This document shows positions 14,440-27,922 of a DNA stretch of 64,000 nt, piece after piece. Source of the stretch: Chrysomallon squamiferum (taxonomy: Eukaryota > Mollusca > Gastropoda > Neomphalida > Peltospiridae). The position numbers and the translations under genes were made by a program. Position 1 is the stretch's first letter; every line of letters starts with the position of its first letter. The notes under the pieces were generated by a model. That model saw only the letters and a list, made by a program, of their open reading frames with translations, was not told where the DNA came from and did not search any database. The DNA lies in contig CM022673.1 in NCBI GenBank assembly GCA_012295275.1, positions 10,558,288 to 10,622,287 on the forward strand, given 5' to 3'.

Positions 14440-14712
14440 TAAAAACAACGCCGCATCCAGTAAATTGCGTGATTTAATGCAACGCAGCCTTCATTAGTGT
14501 CTATCGATTTCATCAATTCTTGAGACTGCTGCATGCGTCTTTGCCTATGCGTGTTATATATATAGAACCACTATTGGCGACACAACGTCATTGCCGTCCT
14601 GTGCGTCTAAGAAGAACGACGTCTGCACTGTCGTTTCGAACTTCTAACCAGTTATAACGTACACATGACGCTTGGGATGTTTTGATACCTGGAGGTTTCG
14701 CTTAGTTTTAAG
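14440..14712 (+). promoter_or_regulatory. Candidate promoter and leader exon of the NRIP-like gene
   Basis: This segment has clearly more CpG and GC than its flanks. A TATATATATAG box lies at 14555-14565, and 130-160 bases downstream there is a donor-like AAG|GTACTG at 14712/14713. This fits a TATA-driven start near 14590 with a noncoding first exon ending at 14712 that would splice to the acceptor at 16591. It is inferred from composition and position only; it could equally serve an antisense or unrelated transcript. Confidence 0.25.
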
Positions 14713-14846
14713 GTACTGAATACACAGGTATGGAGAACATTTATGGCATATGCGTTTTGTGTGCAGTTAGTGTGTACCTGTCTGTTGAATGATTTATGGA
14801 CAAAGGGTTTTGTGTTGAAGTATGTATGAGGGATTTAGAATGTAGA

Positions 14847-14914
14847 TATAATATAATATAATATAATATAATATAATATAATATAATATAATATAATATA
14901 ATATAATATAATAT
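14847..14914. repeat. (TATAA)n pentanucleotide satellite
   Basis: About 13 copies of the TATAA/ATAAT pentamer in tandem, with decayed copies continuing to about 14990. Confidence 0.93.
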
Positions 14915-15674
14915 GTTGTGAGATGATATGATATATAATATAATGTAATGTAATACAATACAAAACATTATAATATAATATAATATGCATTTTGTTAAGA
15001 AATATAAGTGATGATGATTATGTTGATAGTAATATTACTAATAATGACATTATTTTCATTGTGGTCATATTATCTATTCTGCTTCAGATCTGTCTCTACA
15101 TCCCTTACATCTGTCTTTTGTCAATTCTCTACATCTTGTTCTGCATATCTGTCTCTTCCTCTCTACAATATCCTGTTACTTCTACCAGTAGTATTTTCAC
15201 TACTACTACTACAAACACCACCATTACTAGTACTACAAATAATAATAATAACAATAATAATAATAATAGTAACAGCAACAATAGTAAACAACAACAACAA
15301 CAATAATCATCATCAATCATCATCATCGTCGTTAAAATTGTAATATACTGAAACTCATTTCGTGATTTAGTTAAAGCATAAAATCTTAATTTGGTCCCTA
15401 CCTGATTTTATACATCAGCGAACGGTTAACTGTAATTATAAAAATATCAGAGTTTTGCTTCAGATGTGATAGTTCACATGATGGATTCATCATTTGGGAA
15501 CATTTCTTTTTTTCGATTGGAATTTTCTGCAACATTTAAGGAAAACGAAGGAAAAACACATTAAGCTAAAGTTGTTATAGAAGCAGATACTGTTTTCATG
15601 TTAAATTAATTATAAATTTGATCTATATCTCTATTCTTTGCTTATACACATTTAAAAAAAAAAAAAAAATTTAA

Positions 15675-15722
15675 AAATATATATATATATCGTCATTTAC
15701 TTATATATATATATATATATAT

Positions 15723-15783
<61 letters not shown>
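15675..15783. repeat. (TA)n and (CT)n compound microsatellite
   Basis: TA runs at 15675-15691 and 15702-15722 pass into a CT run of about 28 repeats at 15728-15783. Confidence 0.95.
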
Positions 15784-15787
<4 letters not shown>

Positions 15788-16318
15788 TTGTTTATCTGAA
15801 ACAAATTTGACACTATTTGTTGACATGTTGTCATGGTTACAGATTAAAACACACCGAAGTAATTTCTTTTCGATGGATTTATTAATGACCGCGATCTCGT
15901 TATTTCTCGTTAAGTGCTGGGATATCGCGGTTTTATGTTACAGCAAATGTTGATGTGTTACCAGATATGCGTTCGTGACTGAAATAACAACAGTTGATTA
16001 GTTTTTTTGCAAAACAGATTAGCAACATATATCATGTAAAGTTCTGTTGAGAGGTCTGTGTGCGTGAGTTTATGCCTGTCTGTTTGTCTGTACGTGATGA
16101 AATTAACGTATTTGTATGTGTAAGTGTGATAATCAACAAACAAAAATATACCATTGACTGTTTTTAAAAATGTTGCTGTTTTTCTGTTAATCAAATATGA
16201 CAAACCAATACAAAATTATGAATCAATCAGTTTCAGTGACCCATGTAAATTACTAATACAAAATTGTTCCGATTTTTGTAAATAATAGTGATTTTGCTAT
16301 CCCAGTCAGACAATTTTT

Positions 16319-16321
16319 AGA

Positions 16322-16357
<36 letters not shown>

Positions 16358-16414
16358 TTTTTTTTTTACTAGTAAGAAAAACTTTAATGTACCTGTCCTT
16401 TGAAATTATGTAGC

Positions 16415-16470
<56 letters not shown>
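16319..16470. repeat. (ATT)n and (AAT)n microsatellites
   Basis: An ATT run at 16319-16358 ending in poly-T and an AAT run of about 19 units at 16415-16470, 60 bases apart and in inverted sense, so the transcript could fold back here. Confidence 0.9.
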
Positions 16471-16472
<2 letters not shown>

Positions 16473-16618
16473 CTTAAATAAATAAATAAACAATAAAATA
16501 AAACAAAATAAAATAAAAACTACGATTCAACCCCTTTAATAACAACTTGAGGCTCAGAACACTGTAAAGTCATTTTGTTTTATTGATTTACAGATCTTTA
16601 GACGACATTTAAAATAGG

Positions 16619-18132
16619 ATGACTGATGACATAATCAAGCAAGCCGAACTTCGCTACAAGAGAAGACCGACAGCAAGGTCAGGTGACGTAACAATTCTAG
16701 CAGACGACAGTGAAACGGTGAACAAGTGTCAAGATGACTGCACAAGACAGAAAGCACGTGACATTATAAATCTGGTTGTGCACAACCCCCACCAGCAACA
16801 AAACACCACTGAAAAAAAAAAATAATAATAAAAAAAAATTATAAAAAATAAATTATATAATTATATTTTACTTAATAATTCCTGAAATTTATTGCAATAT
16901 GAACTCCAGTCAATTAGAATAGTTTGATATTGATTTTTAGAAAGAGAAATTATATATATATAAACTATTATAAAATGGAATATAATTTGTACAGATTACG
17001 TTCTTTTTTTTTTTATTATTATTATAAGAAAACTCCATGCTAACCTAAAAACTTGTCTATAATTTACATTCATTTATTTCAGAATATTTTATTTTCCGAT
17101 GTTACAATGGTGTCAGTAGATACTCCAGGAATTGATGTTTTCAGTCAGTATGACTGGGATTTTAACGTTAACAGAGAGTCATCGCATCAAATACTTATCT
17201 TGCCTTTCGTAAAATGTCAGGTGAGATTGTAGAAGATTTATTTATTGACTATTACTTTGGAAAATGCATTAGTTTTGTAATAAAATTTGCCGGCATTTGA
17301 CATACAAGTCTTTGTATATACGCACGCACGTAGATATATATATATACTAACGTATGTATCAGTTTACATACATACAAACATACACATGTAGTATTCATAT
17401 CGATATACGTACGTACATATAGTTATATACCAGAGTACATACACACATATATACATTCATACACACATACATAGATACATAGTATTTATATATATATAAA
17501 CATTCATACCTATATATCTACCAATGTAGTACTTACTACTTATATACGTACACACACACACACACACACACACACAATTACAGAGAGGGTTAGAGTAGTC
17601 TTGTTACTTTAAGAAAATACTTATGCATCGATATTTCGTTATCTTTCGATTCTAACATTAATTTTCTACATTTAAAGGTAAAAGCTGTAGACAGAAAACA
17701 ACAAAAGCAATAACAGTTATCTCCCCTCCGATGGAAGCGTTCTTTTATATATATATATATATGTTTTTTGATTGCCATTTTTAGGTATCCGATGTTGAAG
17801 CTAAGGCTTTGGTTAGTACCTGTTCGAAAAAATCTTTTCTCAGCAAGCCTATGTTTAATATGCTGAGGTAAGAAAAATAATATATTAAGCACCTATTTTA
17901 TATATTGCTTGTTATGTATTATGTATAACATATAATTCATAAAATACTTGACGTTATCTATTAGATGCACAGCAGTCGGGGTATATTAGATATAACTTAT
18001 TATATACTATATGTTACGTATAACTTACTTAATATTACATGTTAAATTTTGTGTCACACGAAACTCATTGTATTATATTGTGCATTCTTCTTATTATTAA
18101 TATTTTCTTGTTGTTATTGTTATTATAATTAC

Positions 18133-18183
<51 letters not shown>

Positions 18184-18437
18184 CTTTTATTACTACTACT
18201 ACTTCTATCCTTATCTTTTTATTATTGTCGCTGTTATTATTATTATCTTTTGTTACTACTACTACCATTATTCTCTTATTATTATTATTGTTGCTGCTGC
18301 TGCTGTTGTTGTTGTTATTACTATTATTACTGCTATTTCAGATTACCTGAATCACGGTTACCCAATATAAACATGTCAGTAATTTTTCAAGAACAACGAT
18401 ACGACCACCGGTTTGAAGTGAGAGGTAAAAAAAAAAA

Positions 18438-18479
<42 letters not shown>

Positions 18480-18540
18480 AAAAAAAAAAAAATAAAAACA
18501 CAAAAAAAAATAAATAATAAAAACCAACCAATCAAAAAAA

Positions 18541-18571
<31 letters not shown>

Positions 18572-18995
18572 CAACAACACAAAAAACAACCTCCAAAACA
18601 AAAAGAAAATACACAAAAATACCCACTAATAAACAACCTCCATAAAAAACAACTACAACAAAACAACAAAATCACCCTCAAAACCATAACAGCAGCAATA
18701 CTGCTGATACGTTATTAGATATGTTTTTATTTTTATTATTATTACTTTTGTTGTTACAACTACTATGGTTATTGTTATCATTATTATATTATTTTTATTG
18801 TTTTCATTATTGTTATTGCTGTGAATATTATTATTTGTTTTCTTTTAGATGATATTCCTGATCTTGTACTTGGTTTAGATTTTCTCATAGCATTCAAGGT
18901 AAGTGTAGACAAATAAAATAAAACAGTAAATAAATGTATATTTAAGTAACTGAAAACAAATAACAAGTAAGATAAATAAAACCCAAAACCACAAA

Positions 18996-19028
<33 letters not shown>

Positions 19029-19108
19029 AAATATTATATACAAAAACAACAGCAATAAAACCAACTTAAAATTTTAATATTAATTATTCATTATAAACTT
19101 ATTTGAAC

Positions 19109-19146
<38 letters not shown>

Positions 19147-19470
19147 AATAAATAATAATAATAATAATACAAAAAGAAAAAAATATATATGTTAAAAAAA
19201 TCAACTGTGAAAAATATACGTTAATACGTGATATAAATGAAAAAACCACAACAAAAAACCACAACAGCAAACAACAAAAACAAATAAAACGAAAAAGCAA
19301 ACCAACACTGAAAAACCTAACTTTGTTTTATTTCTCCATTTTAGTGTGCTGTAAATTTCAAAGACTTCACGCTGTGTTTGGATTCTGGTTCAAATGAGGT
19401 TCCATTCATGGAAAAATCTGAAATACCTTTAAAATTCAGAGTCCACAGAAACTTAGCAGCCTCGTTTTGA
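16619..19470 (+). CDS. NRIP3-like: NRIP2/NRIP3-like protein with degenerate retroviral-type aspartic protease fold
   Basis: Nuclear receptor-interacting proteins 2 and 3 carry a retropepsin-like domain related to DDI1. Exons: 16619-about 16717 (first ATG, in-frame TAA nine bases upstream), 17083-17220, 17785-17867, 18342-18424, 18849-18898 and 19345-19470 (TGA). Phases join cleanly: 0, 0, 2, 1, 0. The protein is about 192 residues if the first donor is ACG|GTGAAC; CTG|GTTGTG would give about 210. Recognition rests on VEAKALVSTC, LVLGLDFLIAFKCAVNF (the psi-loop and following strand) and EVPFMEKSEIP near the end, which line up in order with the vertebrate proteins. The usual catalytic DTG reads STC, so protease activity is doubtful. 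The last five exons are well supported; the first is weaker, and translation could start at an internal ATG at 17106. A polyadenylation signal AATAAA lies at 19533, 63 bases past the stop. Confidence 0.75.
18131..18600. repeat. Trinucleotide and poly-A runs around an NRIP-like exon
   Basis: An ATT run (18131-18183) and mixed TTA/CTG/GTT triplets precede the exon at 18342-18424. AAT and poly-A runs follow it from 18429 onward, so an 83-base exon is squeezed between low-complexity DNA. Confidence 0.9.
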
Positions 19471-19532
19471 GATTGCCTGCCAAAAACATTCTTCAAGAGC
19501 ATAACTTTTAAGATCGTTCTGCTTTGTGATAA

Positions 19533-19538
19533 AATAAA
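19533..19538 (+). terminator. Polyadenylation signal of the NRIP-like gene
   Basis: AATAAA hexamer 63 bases after the stop codon, in an ordinary position for a short 3' untranslated region. Confidence 0.5.
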
Positions 19539-19715
19539 AACTGCATATTTCACGAATACAGAAAGTTTGTTCTCTGTACGAATTTATTATGTACAACAAC
19601 ATCAACAACAACAACAACAACTACTACTACTACTACTAATAATAATAATAAAAAGGAAGAAAGAAAGAAATATAAAACAGTTTGATAATGTATATTCCTA
19701 TGACGTTGTAGAACG

Positions 19716-19718
<3 letters not shown>

Positions 19719-19793
<75 letters not shown>
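19719..19793. repeat. (GA)n microsatellite
   Basis: Continuous GA run of about 37 repeats between the NRIP-like gene and CYP20A1. Confidence 0.97.
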
Positions 19794-19796
<3 letters not shown>

Positions 19797-19799
19797 ACC

Positions 19800-20458
19800 C
19801 ATACTGAAATATCCCTCGAATTTTATCATTTATAATAGCATTAAAATACGATATACACGAAGTGTAAACTCTTACTAATAATTAACAATTTTATAATAAA
19901 TATTATAGAAATTTCATAACTATAAACAAATATATACAGTCCGTGCGTACTGAAATATTCGATGTAACCAGCTAAACAAAGTAATGCATAGCCGAACTAC
20001 ATTGAGGAAAATGCGGCAAACGCCTCATACCGAAATTGAAGATTTATGTTTTTAGATTTTTAATATTGTTCTATATACAAAAATGTTATTTAAAAAAAAA
20101 AATATAAAATATAAAACTCTATATCGATAGAAACTATATCCAATGAATGAATTCATTTATGTCTTCGGTACCGTTTGAAGTCTACCAATATATTGCGACA
20201 AAAGACATAACTGGCTTCAGAGTCATCAGACATCAAACATAGGCTTATCGAACACCTGATGATTTAAAGCATACAGTATCCTTTTCACACGTTTCAATTT
20301 GTAGCCCGGTTCTTGCCCTGATGCAATAAATAAGTAGGTAATTAAATAAGTAAATAAATAAAATAACATTATTTTAAATAATTTCTGTCTCATATACTTT
20401 GAACAGTATTTTGATAGGTATCATACGAAGGAATCATCAAGAAAATATTTCATAATTA

Positions 20459-20489
<31 letters not shown>

Positions 20490-21047
20490 TAATGAACCTA
20501 AAATGCAACAACAAGGAGTCACCTGGTGAGTGATGATACCGCCACCTCAGTGTGACTAATACGAGAACTTATACTTGAAAATGAACCATCGGGAGACTGT
20601 TCACCTTAGGTACAGCACAAAATAATTTAATTAAATTTTTTTACTTTTTAAAAAAAAATTTTAAAAAGATATATACATATATTAATCTCGAATTGATGTG
20701 TCAACCTTTTTAGGAGATATTTAGAAGAACAAAAATATTCAGAAAAAGAACATTTTGTTCATGAAATAAAATAAAATATATAATGGATAGCTTTTACGCT
20801 ATTTCTTTTATCTCGAATAATGAATGTTTATTACTACTAAAGCTAATTTTTTGTTAAAGGCGGAGATGTGGAGAAACGAAATGACCTTGATTTTTAGAAT
20901 GAAAATAGAAAAAGTTTAGCTGGTTTCCTGGTTGTCATAAGTAGCGGATATGGAACAGTCAATCTAAAGTCATCTCGAAGCGTACAATCACTTTCGTTTA
21001 CAGTGGAGGGAAATGTTGACGAATAAGCTAAAACTTTGAGAGGCATC
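19800..21047. other. Intergenic stretch and presumed CYP20A1 promoter/leader
   Basis: No coding frame is supported. The last 200 bases before the CYP20A1 start are less AT-rich and read without a splice acceptor close to the ATG, so the first coding exon probably also carries the 5' leader. No clear TATA box or initiator was picked out. Confidence 0.35.
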
Positions 21048-21856
21048 ATGTTGGAATTTGTTATATTTGCTGTGACATTTGTCATAACTCTTATTATAAG
21101 CATTATCTATTTATATCCGGTAATGTTTTTTGTTGTTGTTTTTGTTATCGTAATGTTTATGTGCATTGGCTGTCTTTAAGGCTATGCATACGATTGCAAC
21201 CATTTCATAAATCCGATAATCACCTGTTTTCGAAATAACATATTAATGGATTTAAAATAAAATACTTTTTTGTTTTAGACGTAACAAAGCGTATATTAAA
21301 TGTTTCAAAAGATGTTTCTAAAATTAGTATAATTAAGAAATTAAAGTAACAAAATTATTGTTGTTCAAGTTTGTGTGAGTTTTCAGATATAATATTATAA
21401 CTATATATATACAGTTATACTGAGAAACCTTTAGCCAGAATATGAAAAAAGGTTTTAAAATAATTGTCTTTTATGTTTCAGAAAAAAGCAAAGACAACAA
21501 CAGTTCCTGGTCTTGAAGCAACCAATGAAGAGTAAGTAAAATAATTATGAATAAATGTCATAATGATTATACCAAGTAACAGGTAAATGAAATGTTCCAA
21601 TAAATGCTATATGCCAGTCTGACTGTTGTGTTGTTTCTTTATTTTTTTTAAATTTTTTTTTCATTATTTATTTATTTATTTATTTATATTTTGGTTTGGT
21701 TCAGTTTAAAAATTACATATGCTTTTTGAATCAATATCATGTTCTGAATCTAATAAATACATAAATAACTAACTAAATAAATTATTATGAATATTTTATA
21801 TGTTTGTATATGTGTATTTACATATATGAAGTCAACCACAATATATATTTATATTT

Positions 21857-21892
<36 letters not shown>

Positions 21893-24800
21893 TTTACACA
21901 GATTTCTTGTTTATAAATTTATTGAGATGATATTTCAACACACAAGAATACTGAGACAAATTACTAATCATTATTTATATTTTAAATGTACTGTATCATA
22001 TATCTCATACACACCTTTTGAATTAAACCATATACTTTTATTTATGCCTTTGGTAAATAAAGAAAAGAATTCAGGTTAAAATGCAAAATTTTATTAGTTT
22101 AACTTGATAGAACATCAGTAAGTATATCACATAACAATATCTTCCATTTTACTTTAAAGAGATGGAAATCTAGCTGACATTGGCCGAGCTGGCAGTTTGC
22201 ACGAGTTTCTAATGAATCTCCATGGAGAGTATGGACCAATAGCATCGTTCTGGATGGGTGACAAGCTTGTGGTTAGCATTGCATCACCTGAACTTTTCAA
22301 ACAACATTTAACTGTGTTTGATAGGCCACGTAAGTACATGAACTTTTATTCATAAATATTTCCTTTGAAAGAACTGACTGGTTTTAATTATTTTGCCTGT
22401 GGATGTATCTTTCTTTCTCTTTTGGAATGTAACTAAAAGTTAATTTATTCTTGATAATATTTTGTTTATGTATTTGAAATTTCTTATAAAAATAAAATAA
22501 AAACAATAAAAGGAAATCATTTTGATTCTTTTATTTTCTGTTTCCAATAATTATTTTTCAGAACGTTTCTGTTACAGGTTGACATAATTACAAAGTCAAT
22601 TTTAAAATATGAAACCAAATGAATTGGGAATGTTGACAAGCTTTTAATTCGAAATTTCTGTTTAAATATTCTCAGGATGGTTGTAGTTTTATCACAGAAA
22701 CAATTCACAGTTTCTGTATTTTGAAACTTCAACCTCAGGCACAGAAATATGATCAGTATCAGTATTATTTTGATTACTAAATTGCAAGCTGTGCATACAA
22801 AAAAAAAATTAATAATAATATTAATAAATACATAATAAAATAAATTGTACACATTTTTTAAAATCATTTGTTAAAATATTAACAAAAACAACACAAACAA
22901 TGTTTGTGTTGTACTCTCAAAATCGTCTTGCATTATTTATATATGTGTATGTATATCTAACTTTGATTTTTTTTTTTTTAACAGCTGAGCTGTTTGAATT
23001 GTTTATGCCTCTCATTGGAGAACGATCAATACAGTATGCAAACGGAGTGGAAGGAAGAAAGAGAAGACATGCCATAGACAATGCATTCAGTCATGATGAG
23101 CTTGTTCAGTATTACAAAGGTCTTCAGAAGGTACAGTCTATTTATTAATTAAATACCTTGGTGTCAACATTTTCTGAATCATGGTTCATACGACAAAATT
23201 CTTAAGAAAAATACAATCAAAGATTAAAATATTATTGTTATTGTTATTATTATCTGTTATTGAGATACCTTAATTTGATTTTATGTTCAAACATTTAGAA
23301 TCTTAGTAATTTATATCTCAAAGTTCCTAAAAAAACAAAACAAAAAGAAACCTCCCAGGTTTCTGTGATAGCTGTTTGATATTTTAAAGTTATATAAAAG
23401 TTTAAATTATTATTATCTGTTATTAATCTGTATAAATTAAAGATCTCCATTTATTTTACATCCAAGATTTTAGAACGGTCCTTTTTATTACAGAATTCCT
23501 AAGAAAAAGTGTAAAAATTGTAAGTTATAGAAAGAAACAAAATAGTTTCCCTCATGGTTCATTCTGTGATGCTGTAGGGAGCTTATACAGTTAAATTTAC
23601 AGATAGCTGTAGCAACTGTGAATGGTCAGCAGCAAAAATCTTCACTGGTTACAAGTCAAGAACTGCATCATAACCAAATGAAAAACAGAATGCAAAAACA
23701 ATCAATCCTATAAAATCAGTATTGTTTGAGGAAAATATTCCATATTCTTGTTATTTTCCCACACACACGAGTCAACCTTTGGTGATTTTAAGCACAGTAT
23801 TTCATTTTATTTTTTCTTGGTTTTTTATTTTTCCAGATAGCTACTGACATAGAAACAAAATGGCTGTCTCTGGTAAAGGAAGAGCACATACCTCTAAGTC
23901 AGTACATGTTTGCCTTTTCTATAAAAGCTGCCCTGCAGGCCTTTCTCGGTGGTCACTTCAGTAATGACAAAGAGGTGCTGGTATTCAAGAGACATTATGA
24001 TCTGGTGAGTAACTGATCAAGTAGATTATCTTCATGAATTTTCTGAAATATCTGACAAATCTGATTTTATATATATTATATATGCATTGCATTTCTGTGG
24101 CCAATTTGAGCTATATGTTGGAATTAACTAGCAAACAAAATGAGCTTTTATAATTTGAATGCCAAAAATACAGAATTCAGTTTTATTTTATTGTCTATTA
24201 ATTTGCTATGATGTTGTTTAATAATCAATATGTAATATATGAGATGTGTTATCCATCTATATATATATATATATATAATATGTTATCTATGTATGAGATG
24301 ATATGTGTTGTCTATACATAATATATAACATGTTATCTATATATATTATATAAGATGTATTATCTATATATTATATCAGATGAGTTATTCATTTATTATA
24401 TGATTGTGTATTATCTATGTTTACACACAGGTCTGGTGTGAAATGGAACACAGGCTGTCTGATCCAGTGTTGCCTGCTGAGGACAGCATTAGAGCAAAAA
24501 GCTTTGAAGAAAGTAGGTGAAGCTTTTCATCTACTTGTCCATGAAATTATAATAACTATATTTATTGGATTGTTATAACTAATCCAGTGATAAGTAATAA
24601 CATCCACTTCATAAACTGATGGTCAGCAAAACAATTATGTTACTAATCCAGTAATCTGTAGCTTAATTTCTTTGGTAATCTTTATTATGACTAAAATATA
24701 TTTTCCTGTCCATGGGAAAGGACATACAAGACCTACTTCTTGCTAAGTGAAGAACAGTGGCCTTCCAATATATTAATGTTTTGTTTTTTTGTCATCTTAA

Positions 24801-25558
24801 ATGTATGATCCATAATAACATGTATGTATGTTTGTATGCATGCATGCACATGCAAATAAATAATTAGATCAAATTATTATTATTATTATTATGTTTTCTT
24901 TTTATGCAGGTCTCCAGTATCTGAAAGATTCTGTGATGAAATGCATCAAAGAAAGAAAGAAGAATGAATCAAAGTCAGATGACTACCTTCTAATCGATCG
25001 AATGGCTGACTTTAATGGTGATGATGATGAAACGACATTTTGTGATGGGTTGGTTAGTTTAGTTGGTGGATTTCATACAACAGGCAACGGTAAGTTAGTT
25101 TAAATATTAATTTGCTTATGACTGACCTATTGCTTGTTTTTTTTAAATATTTATTTTCAGATCAGTTGATCCATTCTTTAAAAGTATTTTTTTTTATTGT
25201 TGTCTCTTGTTAAATTTTAAACATAAAATAAAATTTCTTCACTTAATGTTAAAATTTGTTGTGTAATTTATTTATTCAATAATAATAATAATAATCTTCA
25301 TTCTTATTATTATTGTACAAGAAGTATTTTGGTAATGTCAAAAATGTAATTGGGCACTGATTTATTATCAAGTCTTGTTGATGTAAATAATTTGTTATAG
25401 ATAAATTATAAGATTTTAAGATTTTATATTAAAACAGAGAATATTATATTTTATTTTATTTTATTTTTATATTTTATTTTGTATTCTATTATTTATTACA
25501 TTTTATTTTTTTTTTATTTTATGTATTGTTTTTAATTTTATATATTTTATTTCATTTT

Positions 25559-25592
<34 letters not shown>

Positions 25593-25619
25593 TTTATTTT
25601 ATTTTATTTTATTTTATTT

Positions 25620-25661
<42 letters not shown>

Positions 25662-26467
25662 TTTTTTTAAATTTTATTTTTGTTTCAGTTTTGACTTGGG
25701 CTATCTACTTCTTAGCAAGTCATCATGATGTTCAGGACAAACTGTACAAGGAACTGAAGAGTGTGTTAGGTGATGAAAAACTGAACCCACAAAACATAAA
25801 AAAACTCACGTAAATATTGAATTCTTAAATTAATACTGAATAATACAGAAACTTCCAAATAATTTTGCTGACATTTTTCACCTTTATAAATTTTTGAAAT
25901 CTGTTTTCTTATTAAATAAGGATTTATTTTTTTCTTCTTTATTTATTTATTTTATTTGTTTATTTGTCTTTTATATTTACCTATTATTGTCTGTAAATTT
26001 TAATGTCACAAGAAAATCCAAGTTAAGGAACTGTTGCATTTCTTTATAAAAAAAACCCAACAAATATATTAACAAAAATCCCTTATTTGATAAATTATTT
26101 TTTTATATTATTATTAACATCATCATAATTATTATTATTATTATATTATTTTTTTTCTAATATTTTAAATATTTTTTAAATTTTGAAGTAGGATTTAAAT
26201 TAATTTATATTTTTATTATTTCAAACAGTGTTTCACAATCAGTAATAACTGATTGTTTTGTTGTTCAGGTATCTGAGACAGGTAATAGATGAAACACTGA
26301 GGTGTGGGGTCATTGCACCCTGGGCAGCCAGATTTCAGGATTTCGATTCAGAGCTGGGTGGACACAAGATACCGAAAAATGTAAGATGACAAAAATTTAG
26401 TCACTTCTTATTTGAGGATTTTAATTTTTGAAAAATTGATTCTATTTTATCATTATTATTATTATTA

Positions 26468-26499
<32 letters not shown>

Positions 26500-27922
26500 T
26501 TATAGTTATTCCATGGTGATGCATATAATGAATGTTCGTTGATTTTTATTTTCATTTATTATTAAATATAGTAACTTATATGTTCTGTTAAAATTATATA
26601 TAATAATTTTTAAAATTATATTGTTATTTTTTATTTATACTTACACATACAAACATTTTAATTTTTATTTATAATTACATACACAAAATGTTTTAATTTT
26701 GTTTATAATTACTGAAACTAATATTTTATTTTTTATTTATAATTAATTACATATATTTTTATTTAAAATTACATATCTAATATTTTTATTTTTCATTATA
26801 ATTACATATGCAAACATTTTTATTTACAATTTATAATTAGATATATTAACATTACTGTTTTTATTTATAATTTATAACTACATATTAACATTTTTATTTT
26901 TAAATACAAACCCTAGCATTTTTATTTTTTATTTATAATTAATTACATACTCTAACATTTAATTTATTAAATTTATAATTACATATACAACATTTTTATT
27001 TTTATTTATATTTATGCAGAATATTTAACATTTTTGTTTTTCACTTGTAAATGAATATACAAAAGAATTTTTATTTTTCATTAACATAATATTTTTATTA
27101 AAATGATTTTGGGTTTTTTATGACTTTTTTTCACTCATTGTTTTTCAGACTCCAGTGATACATGCTCTTGGTGTAGTTTTACAGGATGAGAAAATCTGGC
27201 CTCTTCCTAACAAGTGAGAAATCAAATGAGTTTATTTTTCACACTATTTCAGTAATTTATATTTTGTAATTTAATGCATTTTGATGAACAGTGTACCTTT
27301 TGGTTATGAAATGATAATGAGATAAAGAAATGACAATTATGAATTAAATTGAATGAATAAATTAAAGAATGGATGAATTTTGTTTTTTCATTTTTAAATT
27401 AAGTGTTAGTTTTTCAGTTTTAATTCATAAACTACTGATCAGCTCTTCACATTTTAAAATTACTGATTTTTTTTAATTAATAATCATCAAATACAGTCAA
27501 TGGGTTTTTGCAGTTTAAATAATCATAAAGATGTCATTTGAAATGTAATTAGTTAATGATCAGGAAAAATATGTACATTTTCTTTCTCTTTTTTTTTTTT
27601 CTCTCTCTTTTTTTTTTTTATTTTAATTCAAGAAAAAATCTAATTTTTTGTAATTGAATTTTTTATTTTCAGGTTTGATCCAGACCGCTTCAGTCCCAAG
27701 AATGTGAAATCTCGTCCACCTCTTGCTTTTTCTCCATTTGGATTTGCCGGGAAGAGAATCTGCCCAGGCTACCAGTTTGCTTACATTGAAGCATCCATTT
27801 TACTCACCACACTTTTGCTGCGGTTTAAAATCGATCTTGTGGACGGTCAAGTTGTAAAACCAGTGTTTGGTCTTGTCACTCATCCACTCGATGAAATCTG
27901 GATCACGATTAGCAAGCGCTAG
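21048..27922 (+). CDS. CYP20A1: Cytochrome P450 20A1, complete, 11 coding exons, 471 residues
   Basis: CYP20A1 is an orphan heme monooxygenase-family protein of the endoplasmic reticulum, close to 460 residues in human. Exons: 21048-21119, 21482-21531, 22160-22329, 22985-23130, 23837-24004, 24431-24512, 24910-25089, 25689-25809, 26269-26380, 27149-27213 and 27673-27922 (TAG); every junction keeps frame. The N-terminus (MLEFVIFAVTFV to YLYP) is a membrane anchor matching the family start, followed by a PG hinge. GSLHEFLMNLHGEYGP and LKQH/FKQHL-type blocks match CYP20. I-helix GGFHTTG is at 282-288, ExxR at E338-R341, FDPDRF at 390-395, and the heme loop FGFAGKRICPG at 411-421 has Cys419 as the axial ligand. 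The loop has one residue more than the usual FGxGxRxCxG between F and the G-x-R core. The I-helix acid is replaced by His285. Same orientation as the NRIP-like gene, convergent with SLC9C1. Confidence 0.96.
25436..25676 (+). repeat. T-rich low-complexity tract before CYP20A1 exon 8
   Basis: TTTTA pentamers and long poly-T runs fill the intron up to the acceptor at 25688. They form an extreme polypyrimidine tract in the sense strand. Confidence 0.9.
26560..27070 (+). repeat. Degenerate minisatellite in CYP20A1 intron 9
   Basis: About 12 diverged units of roughly 35-45 bases share ATTTTTATTTATAATTACAT followed by ATRCAAACA-like sequence. The unit length drifts, so this is an old array. Confidence 0.7.
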
